The notes under the pieces: model-generated
Databases searched by the model: none
The model's input: only the letters and a program-made list of their open reading frames with translations
Told to the model about the DNA's origin: nothing
Made by a program: the position numbers and the translations under genes
Shown: in pieces, positions 1 through 6,792 of the stretch
How positions within the stretch are numbered: position 1 is the stretch's first letter
How the letters are laid out: every line of letters starts with the position of its first letter
NCBI GenBank assembly: GCA_902803345.1
Contig: CADCPV010000161.1
Location: forward strand, 1 to 10,689
Reading direction: 5' to 3'
Source of the DNA: an uncultured Eubacteriales bacterium
GTDB taxonomy: Bacteria; Bacillota_A; Clostridia; Lachnospirales; Lachnospiraceae
Length of the DNA: 10,689 nt

Positions 1-165
1 GAAGAGAAAAAGCAGATTGTCGGGGAGATTCTTCGGGAGATTGGCAGGGACTGCGGTTTTCCGGAAGAAACCGATCCCGGGAAGGCGGCATACCTTTTGA
101 ATGATGAAATCGCAGATGAGGAGATCCGGAATCTGCATATTCTGACAGCAGTTCAGGAAAGATGA
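1..165 (+). CDS. C-terminal end of an unrecognised protein (partial)
   Basis: Frame 1 is open from the window edge to a TGA at 163-165, giving the last 54 residues of a protein whose start lies outside the window. The tail is acidic and probably helical (it includes KQIVGEILREIG and ends LHILTAVQER). I recognise no family motif, and no function can be given. It is taken as a real gene because its codon use matches the neighbours and its stop lies 15 bases before the next start, with that gene's ribosome binding site in the gap. The two genes are probably in one operon. Confidence 0.6.
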   Translation, partial: EEKKQIVGEILREIGRDCGFPEETDPGKAAYLLNDEIADEEIRNLHILTAVQER

Positions 166-180
166 CGAGGAGGGACAGAC

Positions 181-750
181 ATGGAACTGACATTTGATCT
201 GGCAAAGGAACTGAACCGGGAAGCGGTGACGGAAGAGCACCTGATCATCCACTCTCTGAATGTGGCCTACGCGATGGAGGCGATGGCGAAGCATTTCGGC
301 GAGGACCCGGAGCACTGGAAAGCGGTCGGCTACCTGCACGACTTCGACTACCAGAACTATCCGGAGGAGCATCTGCAGCATACGGAGAAAGAGCTTCTCA
401 TGCTCGGCGTGGATTCCGCGGATGTGCGGGCAATCATGAGCCACGGCTATGAGATCTGCTCAGATGTAAAACCGGAAACGAATCTGGAGAAGAGTCTTTT
501 CACCGTGGACGAGCTGACCGGAATCATTCAGGCCTGTGCCAGGATGCGGCCGAACGGCATTTCGGATCTCGAGCTCAAGAGCTTTATGAAAAAGTACAAG
601 GACAGGCGCTTTGCCGCAAAATGCAGCCGCGAAACGATTGAGAAGGGCTGCGGGATGCTCGGCATGGAAGTCAGGGATGTCGCGGAGATCTGCATCGACG
701 GCATGCGCAGTCACGCGGAAGAAATCGGGCTTCTCGGGACGGCTCACTGA
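181..750 (+). CDS. HD-domain phosphohydrolase-like protein
   Basis: A 189-residue soluble protein of the HD superfamily, whose members bind one or two metal ions and usually hydrolyse phosphate mono- or diesters. Visible metal-site candidates are His24 (in IIHSLNVAYAME), the His53-Asp54 pair in AVGYLHDFDYQNYPEEH, and Asp110 in FTVDELTGII. This follows the H...HD...D order of the family. His64, His67 and His88 may add to the site. There is no signal peptide or membrane segment, so it should be cytoplasmic. The ATG at 181 has a near-perfect AGGAGG at 168-173 with 7-base spacing. It follows the partial gene by 15 bases, so it is likely co-transcribed. Its 3' end overlaps the convergent Cys-rich gene by 7 bases. 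The fold assignment is firm; the substrate is unknown (nucleotide or other phosphoester). Confidence 0.85.
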   Translation: MELTFDLAKELNREAVTEEHLIIHSLNVAYAMEAMAKHFGEDPEHWKAVGYLHDFDYQNYPEEHLQHTEKELLMLGVDSADVRAIMSHGYEICSDVKPETNLEKSLFTVDELTGIIQACARMRPNGISDLELKSFMKKYKDRRFAAKCSRETIEKGCGMLGMEVRDVAEICIDGMRSHAEEIGLLGTAH

Positions 751-1319
751 GAGGTTCCGGCCTGTTCCGGTTCGTATACGAGCTGATTTTCAAGCGCGAG
801 AGAGGTCCGGGTGTCGGAGACTTCCTTCACATAGTCCCAGATCAGCGGATCGCTCATAAGCTTTTTCCAGGCTGCATAGACATTTTCCAGGTATTCTCTG
901 GAAAAGGGAAGCTTCTCACGGATGATCGGGCAGGTGTAGGGAATATAGAAATTGCAGTAGATGAGCTGCAGCCTGCCATCCGGGGTCAGGTGCGGCTCCA
1001 GAGGAAAACTTCGGCACTGAATCGGGCGTAGACTGCGTTTGCAGGTTTCCGGGCCGTGACAGGAAACGGTCAGGAAGGACTCACCCCAGGATGATGGGAT
1101 ATAGTGGTCTTTGGTCCGCTGAACTTCCCACCGGAGCCAGGGGTCGCTTTGGTCATGGAGGGCTTCCTCCCCGGGGAAGATGTAGAGGAACAGATGCGAT
1201 TCCGGGAAAGCGTCCGCGCGGCAGCAGATGGAATTGCAGCGCTTCCCGCAGTCGTATGGGAACGGCGAAACCCGGTCAAACATTTTATAGATTTCACGAT
1301 ATTCATCACGGCTCAGCAT
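744..1319 (-). CDS. YkgJ-like Cys-rich zinc/iron-chelating protein
   Basis: A 191-residue protein on the minus strand that resembles the YkgJ / UPF0153 family, thought to bind zinc or an Fe-S cluster through conserved cysteines. Visible cysteines are Cys24, Cys28 and the pair Cys32-Cys33 in DCGKRCNSICC, then Cys87, Cys93, Cys102 in RPIQCRSFPLEPH, Cys122 and Cys130. The RP..CR.FP motif is the strongest family marker. There is no signal peptide or membrane segment. The start at 1319 is supported by AGGAGG (CCTCCT on the plus strand, 1327-1332) with 7-base spacing. It is transcribed away from the esterase gene and converges on the HD-domain gene, with stop codons overlapping by 7 bases. The biochemical role of the family is poorly known and none is claimed here. 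Confidence 0.8.
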   Translation of the reverse strand: MLSRDEYREIYKMFDRVSPFPYDCGKRCNSICCRADAFPESHLFLYIFPGEEALHDQSDPWLRWEVQRTKDHYIPSSWGESFLTVSCHGPETCKRSLRPIQCRSFPLEPHLTPDGRLQLIYCNFYIPYTCPIIREKLPFSREYLENVYAAWKKLMSDPLIWDYVKEVSDTRTSLALENQLVYEPEQAGTSQ

Positions 1320-1357
1320 AGGAAAACCTCCTGCGGGACAAAACTTCTGATACGGTT

Positions 1358-1386
1358 ATCATAACATTTTCAGACAGCGCCCGCAA
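1358..1386 (-). promoter_or_regulatory. Putative promoter of the YkgJ-like gene
   Basis: Read on the minus strand, TTGCGG (plus 1381-1386) and TATGAT (plus 1358-1363) are separated by 17 bases and lie about 40 bases upstream of the minus-strand start codon. The -10 sits in an odd-length dyad, GTTATCATAAC, so TATCAT is also present on the plus strand at 1357-1362. On that strand only a weak -35 (GGGACA, 1335-1340, 16-base spacing) is available for the divergent esterase gene. Pattern-based only; no start site has been mapped. Confidence 0.45.
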
Positions 1387-1444
1387 GAGAAAACGGCGAA
1401 AGCGGCGGCGCAATTTATCTGCACACAGGAGAGGAGACACAGAC

Positions 1445-2443
1445 ATGATTGAAGAGACCAAAACACTCGGCGAGCTTCTGAGTGACCCGCGGATCAGGCC
1501 CATCGCGGCGGATGCAATCCGGGACATGGACCTCACACAGGATGCAATGTGGAATAAAACCCTGAAGGAACTTCGGGAAGAACAGTTCGGCGGGAATCTG
1601 AATGCCGGATTCTCAAGACTTTATGAAGCAGCAGAGAGCGGGAACTGGTATTATCCGATCTATTCCGCGGAGGAGTGCAGCGGGGACGACAGCAAAAAGG
1701 ACGTCAATCTGGTCTGGTTCCCCGCGAAGGACAAGGCGGCTTCAAAGAGACCTTATATCCTTCTCGTTCCCGGCGGCGGTTTTGTCAATGTCTGGAACCT
1801 GACGGAAGGCTGGCCGGTCGCGGCGCAGTTTAATGACCTCGGGTATCATGTCTTTATCCTGACCTACCGGGTGTGTGATATTCCCCGGCTTCTGGACCGG
1901 GAGATGGAGGACTTCGCCCGGGCGATCCGTTTTATCGGCGAACACGAAAAAGAGTTTTCTGTTAATGCAGCACGCTATATCACCTGCGGTTTCTCTGCAG
2001 GCGGGTATCTCGTCTGCCTGTGGAACGTCGCAGAAAAAGGCTATGCGCATTATGACCTTCCGAAACCGCAGGCTGTCTTCCCCGTTTACCCGGTGGTCAG
2101 CGTGAAGCTTCTTCTTCGGGAGGTGGACCAGTTTGAACCGCAGTCCGCCGAACAGCTTTTCGGCTGCGATCTTCAGACTGCGGCGAACTCGTTCTATGAG
2201 ATCCCGGAGCATGCGGAAGGCTTCCCGCCCTGCGCCATTTTCCTTTCCGCCGGTGATACGCTCGTGGATCCCGAAAACTCGAAGATGCTCGCAAAAGCGC
2301 TGGACAGCCTTTCCATCCCCTGCCGGCTGGAGATCGGCCCGGAAGGCGGCCACGGCTTTGCAGACGGAAGCTTTATGTGCATGGATGGCTGGACCGGGCG
2401 TGCGATCCGGTGGTTTGAAGAGCTGCAGGGAGGAAAGGGATGA
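1445..2443 (+). CDS. Alpha/beta hydrolase, acetyl-esterase/lipase type
   Basis: A 332-residue cytoplasmic serine hydrolase of the alpha/beta-hydrolase fold, closest to the hormone-sensitive-lipase / BD-FAE esterases, which remove acetyl or other acyl groups from small esters or sugars. The oxyanion-hole motif is PGGGF at 109-113, equivalent to HGGG. The nucleophile elbow is GFSAGG at 182-187 with Ser184. The likely acid is Asp271 in LSAGDTLVDPENS, and the base is His303 in GPEGGHGF. All triad parts are present and spaced normally. The ATG at 1445 has AGGAG at 1432-1436 with 8-base spacing. The 3' end overlaps the kinase-like gene by ATGA, implying translational coupling. The nearby GH3 glycosidase makes a role in deacetylating plant-derived oligosaccharides possible, but that is inference; the exact ester is unknown. 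Confidence 0.88.
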   Translation: MIEETKTLGELLSDPRIRPIAADAIRDMDLTQDAMWNKTLKELREEQFGGNLNAGFSRLYEAAESGNWYYPIYSAEECSGDDSKKDVNLVWFPAKDKAASKRPYILLVPGGGFVNVWNLTEGWPVAAQFNDLGYHVFILTYRVCDIPRLLDREMEDFARAIRFIGEHEKEFSVNAARYITCGFSAGGYLVCLWNVAEKGYAHYDLPKPQAVFPVYPVVSVKLLLREVDQFEPQSAEQLFGCDLQTAANSFYEIPEHAEGFPPCAIFLSAGDTLVDPENSKMLAKALDSLSIPCRLEIGPEGGHGFADGSFMCMDGWTGRAIRWFEELQGGKG

Positions 2444-3153
2444 ATTATCATTTCCTGAACAACGGCCTTCCGGTGGATGCGGTGTTTCCGGATGAAGAAG
2501 TACAGCAGGTTTACATCCCGCTTCTTTGGCATCTTCAGGAGCTCCAGGAACAGAGAGGCAGACGGATCCTTGTGATGCTTGCCGCGCCTCCCGGGGCGGG
2601 GAAAAGTACGCTTGCGGCTTTTCTTCAGGATCTGTCTGAAAAGCTTCGGATGAAGCCGCTGACTGTGATCGGCATGGACGGCTTCCACCGCTATCAGGAG
2701 TACCTTCTGAGCCACTATACGGAGCGGAACGGGGAAGCGATTCCTTTGGTGAAGATCAAAGGTGCACCGGAGACTTTTGATCTTGAGAAGCTGTCAGAGC
2801 GGGTCCGGCGCGTCGCGGCAGGCGATCGCTGCGGATGGCCCGCCTATGACCGGACGCTTCACAATCCGGTGGAGGATGCGGTCACAGTTGACGGGGATAT
2901 CGTGCTTCTGGAAGGAAATTACCTGCTTCTTGATGAGTTGGGCTGGCGTGAACTTTCGGACTGTGCGGATTATACAGTCTTTCTTGAGGCAGAGGAGGGA
3001 CTTCTTCGGGAACGGCTTGTGAAACGGCAGGCAGAAAGCGGAAAACCCTATGAAGAAGCTGTGCGCTTCGTGGAAAACAGCGATCTGGTGAACGCGCGGC
3101 TCGTGCTTCAGAAATCCCTGCCTGCAGATCTTGTCATTCCCGTAACAGCCTGA
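2440..3153 (+). CDS. P-loop nucleoside/fructose kinase-like protein
   Basis: A 237-residue P-loop NTPase resembling the uridine-kinase / phosphoribulokinase-type 'nucleoside/nucleotide kinase family', whose characterised relatives phosphorylate nucleosides, pantothenate or fructose. Walker A is APPGAGKST at 49-57 (Lys55). A likely substrate or metal site is IGMDGFHR around Asp80. KGAPETFD at 107-114 is a typical family motif, and LLEGNYLLL at 156-164 looks like the Walker-B-like strand. A lid-like segment LRERLVKRQAESGK lies at about 189-202. Length is normal for the family. The ATG at 2440 lies inside the stop of the esterase gene (ATGA), so translation is probably coupled and the two proteins likely serve one pathway. 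The substrate cannot be read from the sequence; a sugar or nucleoside released by the esterase would fit. No terminator lies immediately after the stop; the next strong one is at 3279-3306. Confidence 0.82.
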   Translation: MNYHFLNNGLPVDAVFPDEEVQQVYIPLLWHLQELQEQRGRRILVMLAAPPGAGKSTLAAFLQDLSEKLRMKPLTVIGMDGFHRYQEYLLSHYTERNGEAIPLVKIKGAPETFDLEKLSERVRRVAAGDRCGWPAYDRTLHNPVEDAVTVDGDIVLLEGNYLLLDELGWRELSDCADYTVFLEAEEGLLRERLVKRQAESGKPYEEAVRFVENSDLVNARLVLQKSLPADLVIPVTA

Positions 3154-3177
3154 TCCGAAAGATCCGTTCTGCAGTGA

Positions 3178-3197
3178 TTTTGAAATGCTTTTGAAAT
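3178..3197 (+). repeat. Tandem TTTTGAAAT direct repeat upstream of the GH3 promoter
   Basis: TTTTGAAAT occurs at 3178-3186 and again at 3189-3197, an 11-base period or about one helical turn. It ends 12 bases before the -35 hexamer at 3210. The position and phasing would suit an activator site or an UP-type AT-rich element. Only two copies exist, so chance is not excluded. Confidence 0.4.
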
Positions 3198-3209
3198 CTC
3201 CGAGGAGGC

Positions 3210-3238
3210 TTGACACTGCCTCCGGGCAATGTTATGAT
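3210..3238 (+). promoter_or_regulatory. Near-consensus sigma-A promoter ahead of the GH3 gene
   Basis: TTGACA at 3210-3215 and TATGAT at 3233-3238 are separated by exactly 17 bases. The -35 matches consensus at 6 of 6 positions and the -10 at 5 of 6. Transcription would begin near 3244-3246, giving a leader of about 100 bases before the GH3 start at 3347. The -35 is bracketed by an inverted repeat, GGAGGC at 3204-3209 and GCCTCC at 3218-3223, which could be an operator. Confidence 0.75.
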
Positions 3239-3278
3239 GAAGGCAGCTAAACAGGAGTGCCGAATCAGATCGTGAAGG

Positions 3279-3306
3279 AAAAATGCCGGCTTAGCCGGCA
3301 TTTTTT
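3279..3306 (+). terminator. Rho-independent terminator inside the GH3 leader
   Basis: A perfect 12-base-pair stem: AAAAATGCCGGC at 3279-3290 and its complement at 3294-3305, with a TTA loop and a run of six T at 3301-3306. It is nearly symmetrical and could also terminate minus-strand transcripts. It lies 40 bases downstream of the strong promoter at 3210-3238 and 40 bases upstream of the GH3 start. It would end read-through from the esterase-kinase operon, and would also stop most transcripts from the 3210 promoter unless antitermination occurs. I see no ribonucleic antiterminator sequence or T-box. Confidence 0.85.
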
Positions 3307-3346
3307 GGGATCGGACTCCAAAAAACCGAAAAGGAGAAGAGAAGCG

Positions 3347-5962
3347 ATGAACAAGAACATTCCTTTGTACGACACCTCGCTTTCTGTCGCGGAACGCGCG
3401 AAATGGCTGGTATCCCAGATGACGCTCGAAGATAAATTCGAGGGCTTCGCACGGGGACTGCAGGTATCAGCTCTCGGCATTCAGGGACGGACCATCTGCG
3501 GCGAAGGCGCGCACGGCGTACAGGCACGGGCCGGGCAGCGGGAAGCATACGAGCCGACGCCGACGACTTCCTTTACCCAGCCGATCGGCATGTCCGGTAC
3601 TTTTGACGTCGATCTGATCAACCGCGCCGGAAATATTACCGGCAAGGAGTCGCGTGCATTCGGAAACGCCGTGAATCCGGGCGGCGGAGCGATGCGGCTT
3701 GCGCCGACAGTTGATCTGTGCCGCGATCCGAGATGGGGCCGCAACGAAGAAGGCTACGGCGAGGACCCGTATCTGACCGGCAAAATGGCGTCTTCCTATA
3801 TCCGCGGCATGCAGGACGAGCATAACTATGACGGCTCCCCTGTAAAGCCTGGCGAGAGAGGCGACCGGATCCGTACAGCCTCCACGATGAAGCATTTCTA
3901 TGCAAACAATCAGGAATACCGCCGCTGCTACGACAGCTTCGACATCAGCGACAAGGTCAAATACGATTATGAACTGGAGCCTTACCGCTACTGCTGCCTC
4001 GAGGGCCATGCGGAAGCGGTCATGACTTCCTATAATGAAATCAATCACGTGCCGGCAATGCTGAACCATGAGGTACAGGATATCCTGAAGGACCAGTGGG
4101 GCCTGCATTATGCGATGACGGACGGCGGCGACTTCCTGCAGACCGTGAATTTCCATCATTATTATGAAAGCCACGCCGAGTCGCTTGCGGAAGGCGTGAA
4201 AGCAGGCGTTGATGCGATGCTCGATATGCCTGCCCGGGTCTCCGAAGCCGCGAAGGAAGCATATGAGCGCGGACTGATTACGGAAGAGGAGATGGACAAG
4301 TCCCTTCTCTGCACGGCGACGACGCTGATCCGCATGGGCTTCTTTGATCCCGTGGATCCGTATGCGGACCTCGACATGGCAGATGTCGGAACGGATGAGG
4401 CCAAGGCGATTGCGCGTGAGATGGCCGAGAAGAGCAACATTCTCCTGAAGAATGAAAACGGCTTCCTGCCCCTGAAGACGGACGACAATATTGCGGTGAT
4501 CGGCCACATTGCCGACAGCTGGTATATGGACTGGTACTCCGGAAAGCCGACCTACAAGGTGACGCTTAAGGCCGGTCTTCAGAAGAAAACGCACCGGAAG
4601 CTTCCCTACGACAGCGGGCTCGACCTGATCCGCCTGAAATACGGTGACAAATACCTCGGCGGCAGCGTACCCGCGCCGGGATGGCCGCCGAGAGAGGAGA
4701 ACGGTCCTGCACAGCTTGTACTTGTGGACAAGGCAGAGGACGCGGTCGTATTCGAACACACCAACTGGGGCGAAGGCTCGAACTTCCTTTATGCGCCGGC
4801 TTACGGGAAATATCTGACGGTCGGAAACGACGGTACGGTCTCGATCAGCTCCTCCGATCCCTACGCCTGGTTTGTCGTCGACAGCCTGACAATCGGAACC
4901 GCGGACGCGGTGAAGAAAACAACTCCGCCGAGAAACGCGAACAATATTGAACTCAATAAATACTGGGAAGACGAGCCGGGCGATATCAAAATCTACTGTT
5001 TCGGCAAGCGTTCCTTCCGTGTGTCAGACGGCGTACTGATGACAGATCCGCTCCGGAAGATCCAGCCTGTCGAAGGCGCACAGGAAGGCGGAAACGTCGC
5101 AGAGAGCTATTATGGATCTTCGGAGGATGCTTCTGTTCTGACAGTCGAAATCGTGAGTTCCGGCATCGAACGCGCACAGGAACTTGCGAAGAAGGCGGAC
5201 AAGGTGATCGTTGCTTTAGGCTGCAACCCGGTTGTCAACGCGAAAGAGGAGATTGACCGCAGTACGATCGCAATGATCCCCGAACAGGAGCGGCTTGTCG
5301 AAGCGGTTTATGCGGCGAACCCGAATGTCGCTGTGGTGCTTCTTTCGAACTATCCCTACGCGATCAACTGGATGCAGGAGCATGTGCCGGCAATTCTGAC
5401 GAATGCGACAGGCTCCCAGGAAATGGGAAACGGCCTTGCGGCGGCGATCTTCGGCGATGTGAATCCGGCAGCGCGCGTGCCGATGACCTGGTATCTTTCG
5501 GATGAGGATCTTCCGCCGATGGAGGATTATGACCTGATCCATCATCCGAGGACCTACCGGTACTTCGACAAACCGGTGCTGTATCCTTTCGGTTACGGTC
5601 TGTCCTACACGAAATTCAGCTACCAGTTCCTGGCAGTCGAGAAGAAAGACAGCGGCGGACTCAAAGTGTCCGTACAGGTTTCGAATACCGGAGACTCTGC
5701 AGGAGATGAAGTTGCGCAGCTCTACATCAAACGGATTTCCGAATCGGAGACGGTTCACCCGATCCGAAGGCTTATCGGATTTGTCCGGCTGCACGATCTG
5801 AAGCCCGGTGAGACCAGGAAAGCAGAATTTATAGTCAACCCCTGTGATCTCGAGATCTATATGGAGAAGCTCGGCAGGAAGATTATCGAGCCCGGAAAAT
5901 ACTTCGTGTATGCCGGCAGGAACTGCCTCGATGAGGCGGTGTGCGCTGAAATAGAACTGTAA
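3347..5962 (+). CDS. Glycoside hydrolase family 3 beta-glucosidase/beta-xylosidase
   Basis: An 871-residue GH3 enzyme, which removes terminal beta-linked sugars (glucose or xylose) from oligosaccharides by a retaining mechanism. The N-terminal barrel shows TVDLCRDPRWGRNEEGYGED at 121-140, KHF at 182-184 and TSYNEINHVPA at 227-237. The probable nucleophile is Asp259 in AMTDGGDF, with TDG in place of the commoner SDW. The C-terminal sandwich has NAKEEIDRSTIAMIPEQE at 631-648, GNGLAAAIFGDVNPAARVP at 694-712 and YPFGYGLSYTKFSY at 746-759, then a fibronectin-III-like end. About residues 430-575 form an insertion resembling a fascin-type beta-trefoil (FLYAPAYGKYLTVGNDGTVS). There is no signal peptide, so it should act inside the cell on imported oligosaccharides. 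The ATG at 3347 is preferred over GTG 3257 because AAGGAG lies at 3331-3336 and the longer form would translate the terminator. Exact sugar specificity is uncertain. Confidence 0.9.
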   Translation: MNKNIPLYDTSLSVAERAKWLVSQMTLEDKFEGFARGLQVSALGIQGRTICGEGAHGVQARAGQREAYEPTPTTSFTQPIGMSGTFDVDLINRAGNITGKESRAFGNAVNPGGGAMRLAPTVDLCRDPRWGRNEEGYGEDPYLTGKMASSYIRGMQDEHNYDGSPVKPGERGDRIRTASTMKHFYANNQEYRRCYDSFDISDKVKYDYELEPYRYCCLEGHAEAVMTSYNEINHVPAMLNHEVQDILKDQWGLHYAMTDGGDFLQTVNFHHYYESHAESLAEGVKAGVDAMLDMPARVSEAAKEAYERGLITEEEMDKSLLCTATTLIRMGFFDPVDPYADLDMADVGTDEAKAIAREMAEKSNILLKNENGFLPLKTDDNIAVIGHIADSWYMDWYSGKPTYKVTLKAGLQKKTHRKLPYDSGLDLIRLKYGDKYLGGSVPAPGWPPREENGPAQLVLVDKAEDAVVFEHTNWGEGSNFLYAPAYGKYLTVGNDGTVSISSSDPYAWFVVDSLTIGTADAVKKTTPPRNANNIELNKYWEDEPGDIKIYCFGKRSFRVSDGVLMTDPLRKIQPVEGAQEGGNVAESYYGSSEDASVLTVEIVSSGIERAQELAKKADKVIVALGCNPVVNAKEEIDRSTIAMIPEQERLVEAVYAANPNVAVVLLSNYPYAINWMQEHVPAILTNATGSQEMGNGLAAAIFGDVNPAARVPMTWYLSDEDLPPMEDYDLIHHPRTYRYFDKPVLYPFGYGLSYTKFSYQFLAVEKKDSGGLKVSVQVSNTGDSAGDEVAQLYIKRISESETVHPIRRLIGFVRLHDLKPGETRKAEFIVNPCDLEIYMEKLGRKIIEPGKYFVYAGRNCLDEAVCAEIEL

Positions 5963-5979
5963 GTGCTGTGAATAGTAAC

Positions 5980-6009
5980 CAGGAAAACACAAGATCTTGT
6001 GTTTTCCTG
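5980..6009 (+). promoter_or_regulatory. NrdR-type operator of nrdG (perfect palindrome)
   Basis: A perfect 30-base palindrome (15 base pairs, AGATCT at the centre) whose core ACACAAGATCTTGTGT at 5987-6002 fits the NrdR-box pattern ACAC..(A/T)..GTGT. NrdR is the nucleotide-sensing repressor of ribonucleotide reductase genes. The same 15-base core stands before nrdD at 6951. A weaker match, TAACAAAATATGCTAT, begins exactly 32 bases on (6019-6034) and overlaps the -10, which fits the paired-box layout of NrdR sites. nrdR itself is not in the window, so the identification is by pattern and target gene. Confidence 0.7.
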
Positions 6010-6037
6010 TTGACAACTTAACAAAATATGCTATACT
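6010..6037 (+). promoter_or_regulatory. Promoter of nrdG
   Basis: TTGACA at 6010-6015 is followed after 16 bases by TATACT at 6032-6037, with an extended -10 TG at 6029-6030. The -35 starts right after the palindrome at 5980-6009, between the strong and the weak NrdR-like box, so binding there should block RNA polymerase. Transcription should begin near 6044. Confidence 0.75.
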
Positions 6038-6038
6038 A

Positions 6039-6068
6039 AGGGCTGTCCGCGCTTTTTCGGACAGCCCT
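6039..6068 (+). terminator. Strong hairpin over the nrdG start site, possible GH3 terminator
   Basis: An 11-base-pair stem, AGGGCTGTCCG at 6039-6049 and its complement at 6058-6068, with an 8-base T-rich loop. It is followed by GTCTTTGTGTTTTT, a poor and interrupted T-run. The predicted nrdG start near 6044 falls inside the 5' arm, so the full hairpin forms only in transcripts coming from the GH3 gene. This favours a weak terminator or 3'-end stabiliser for GH3 mRNA over an nrdG leader element. Confidence 0.45.
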
Positions 6069-6099
6069 GTCTTTGTGTTTTTCGAAAGGATCGATTCAT

Positions 6100-6792
6100 A
6101 TGTTTAACGGTTTTCAGAAAATGACCCTTCTTGATTTCCCGGGAAAGGTGGCCTGCACGCTTTTTACGGGCGGCTGCAACATGCGCTGTCCCTTCTGCCA
6201 TAATGCGCTTTTAGTGAAGGAAGCGGCAGAGCTTCAGGAGATTTCCGAAGAGACCATCCTGTCGTACCTGAAGAAACGGCAGGGAATCCTGGACGGGGTT
6301 GCCATCACGGGCGGAGAGCCCCTTCTGTGGCCGGATTTGCCGCTTTTTATCGAGAAAGTCCGTGCGCTCGGGTTTTTAGTCAAGCTGGACACGAACGGCA
6401 CGAAACCGGCCTTTTTGAAGCAGCTCGTCGAAGGCGGGCTTGTCGACTATGTGGCGGTCGATATCAAGAATTCGAAGGAGAAATACGCAGAGACCTGCGG
6501 CATTCCGGGCTTTTCCATCCAGCCTGTGGAGGATACGGTTTCCTTCCTTTTAGAGGGGCATGTGCCTTATGAATTCCGGACAACGGTCGTTTCGGAGTAT
6601 CACGAGGTTTCCGATTTTGCGAAGATCGGCGAATGGATCCGCGGAGCGGAGCGGTACTTCCTTCAGGAGTTCGTTTCACAGGAGGAGCTTGTGGGAAACC
6701 GGGAGCTTCACGCGGTGAAAAAGGAAACGATGGAAGAGATGCTGCGTACAATCCGGCCGTATGTGAAAGAGGCTTCGATCCGGGGGCTTTGA
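6100..6792 (+). CDS. nrdG: Anaerobic ribonucleotide reductase activating protein (NrdG2-type radical SAM)
   Basis: A 230-residue radical-SAM activase that uses a 4Fe-4S cluster and S-adenosylmethionine to place the glycyl radical on NrdD. The N-terminal signature LLDFPGKVACTLFTGGCNMR is typical of the longer NrdG2-type activases. The cluster cysteines are Cys26, Cys30 and Cys33 in CNMRCPFC, and AITGGEPLLW is the SAM-contacting GGE motif. It is longer than classical NrdG (about 155 residues) but normal for this subgroup. The ATG at 6100 is chosen over an in-frame TTG at 6073 because AAAGGA at 6085-6090 is correctly spaced from it. Its operator-promoter layout matches that of nrdD, 360 bases downstream, although it has its own transcription unit. 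A pyruvate-formate-lyase activase role is less likely, given the nrdD neighbour and shared operator. Confidence 0.85.
   Translation: MFNGFQKMTLLDFPGKVACTLFTGGCNMRCPFCHNALLVKEAAELQEISEETILSYLKKRQGILDGVAITGGEPLLWPDLPLFIEKVRALGFLVKLDTNGTKPAFLKQLVEGGLVDYVAVDIKNSKEKYAETCGIPGFSIQPVEDTVSFLLEGHVPYEFRTTVVSEYHEVSDFAKIGEWIRGAERYFLQEFVSQEELVGNRELHAVKKETMEEMLRTIRPYVKEASIRGL

Noticed and set aside
3257..3346. GTG start 30 codons upstream for the GH3 gene
   Set aside because: The extension would translate through the terminator hairpin, its residues look non-native, and the GTG has no spaced ribosome binding site. ATG 3347 has AAGGAG ten bases upstream.
3467..4759. Long open frame antisense to the GH3 gene (430 codons)
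   Set aside because: It mirrors the codon bias of the sense gene in GC-rich DNA, its residue makeup is atypical (His/Arg/Val-rich), and no family motif or ribosome binding site is visible.
6073..6099. TTG start nine codons upstream for nrdG
   Set aside because: It lies within the leader directly after the 6039-6068 hairpin, without a ribosome binding site. ATG 6100 is well placed and starts with the family's usual N-terminus.
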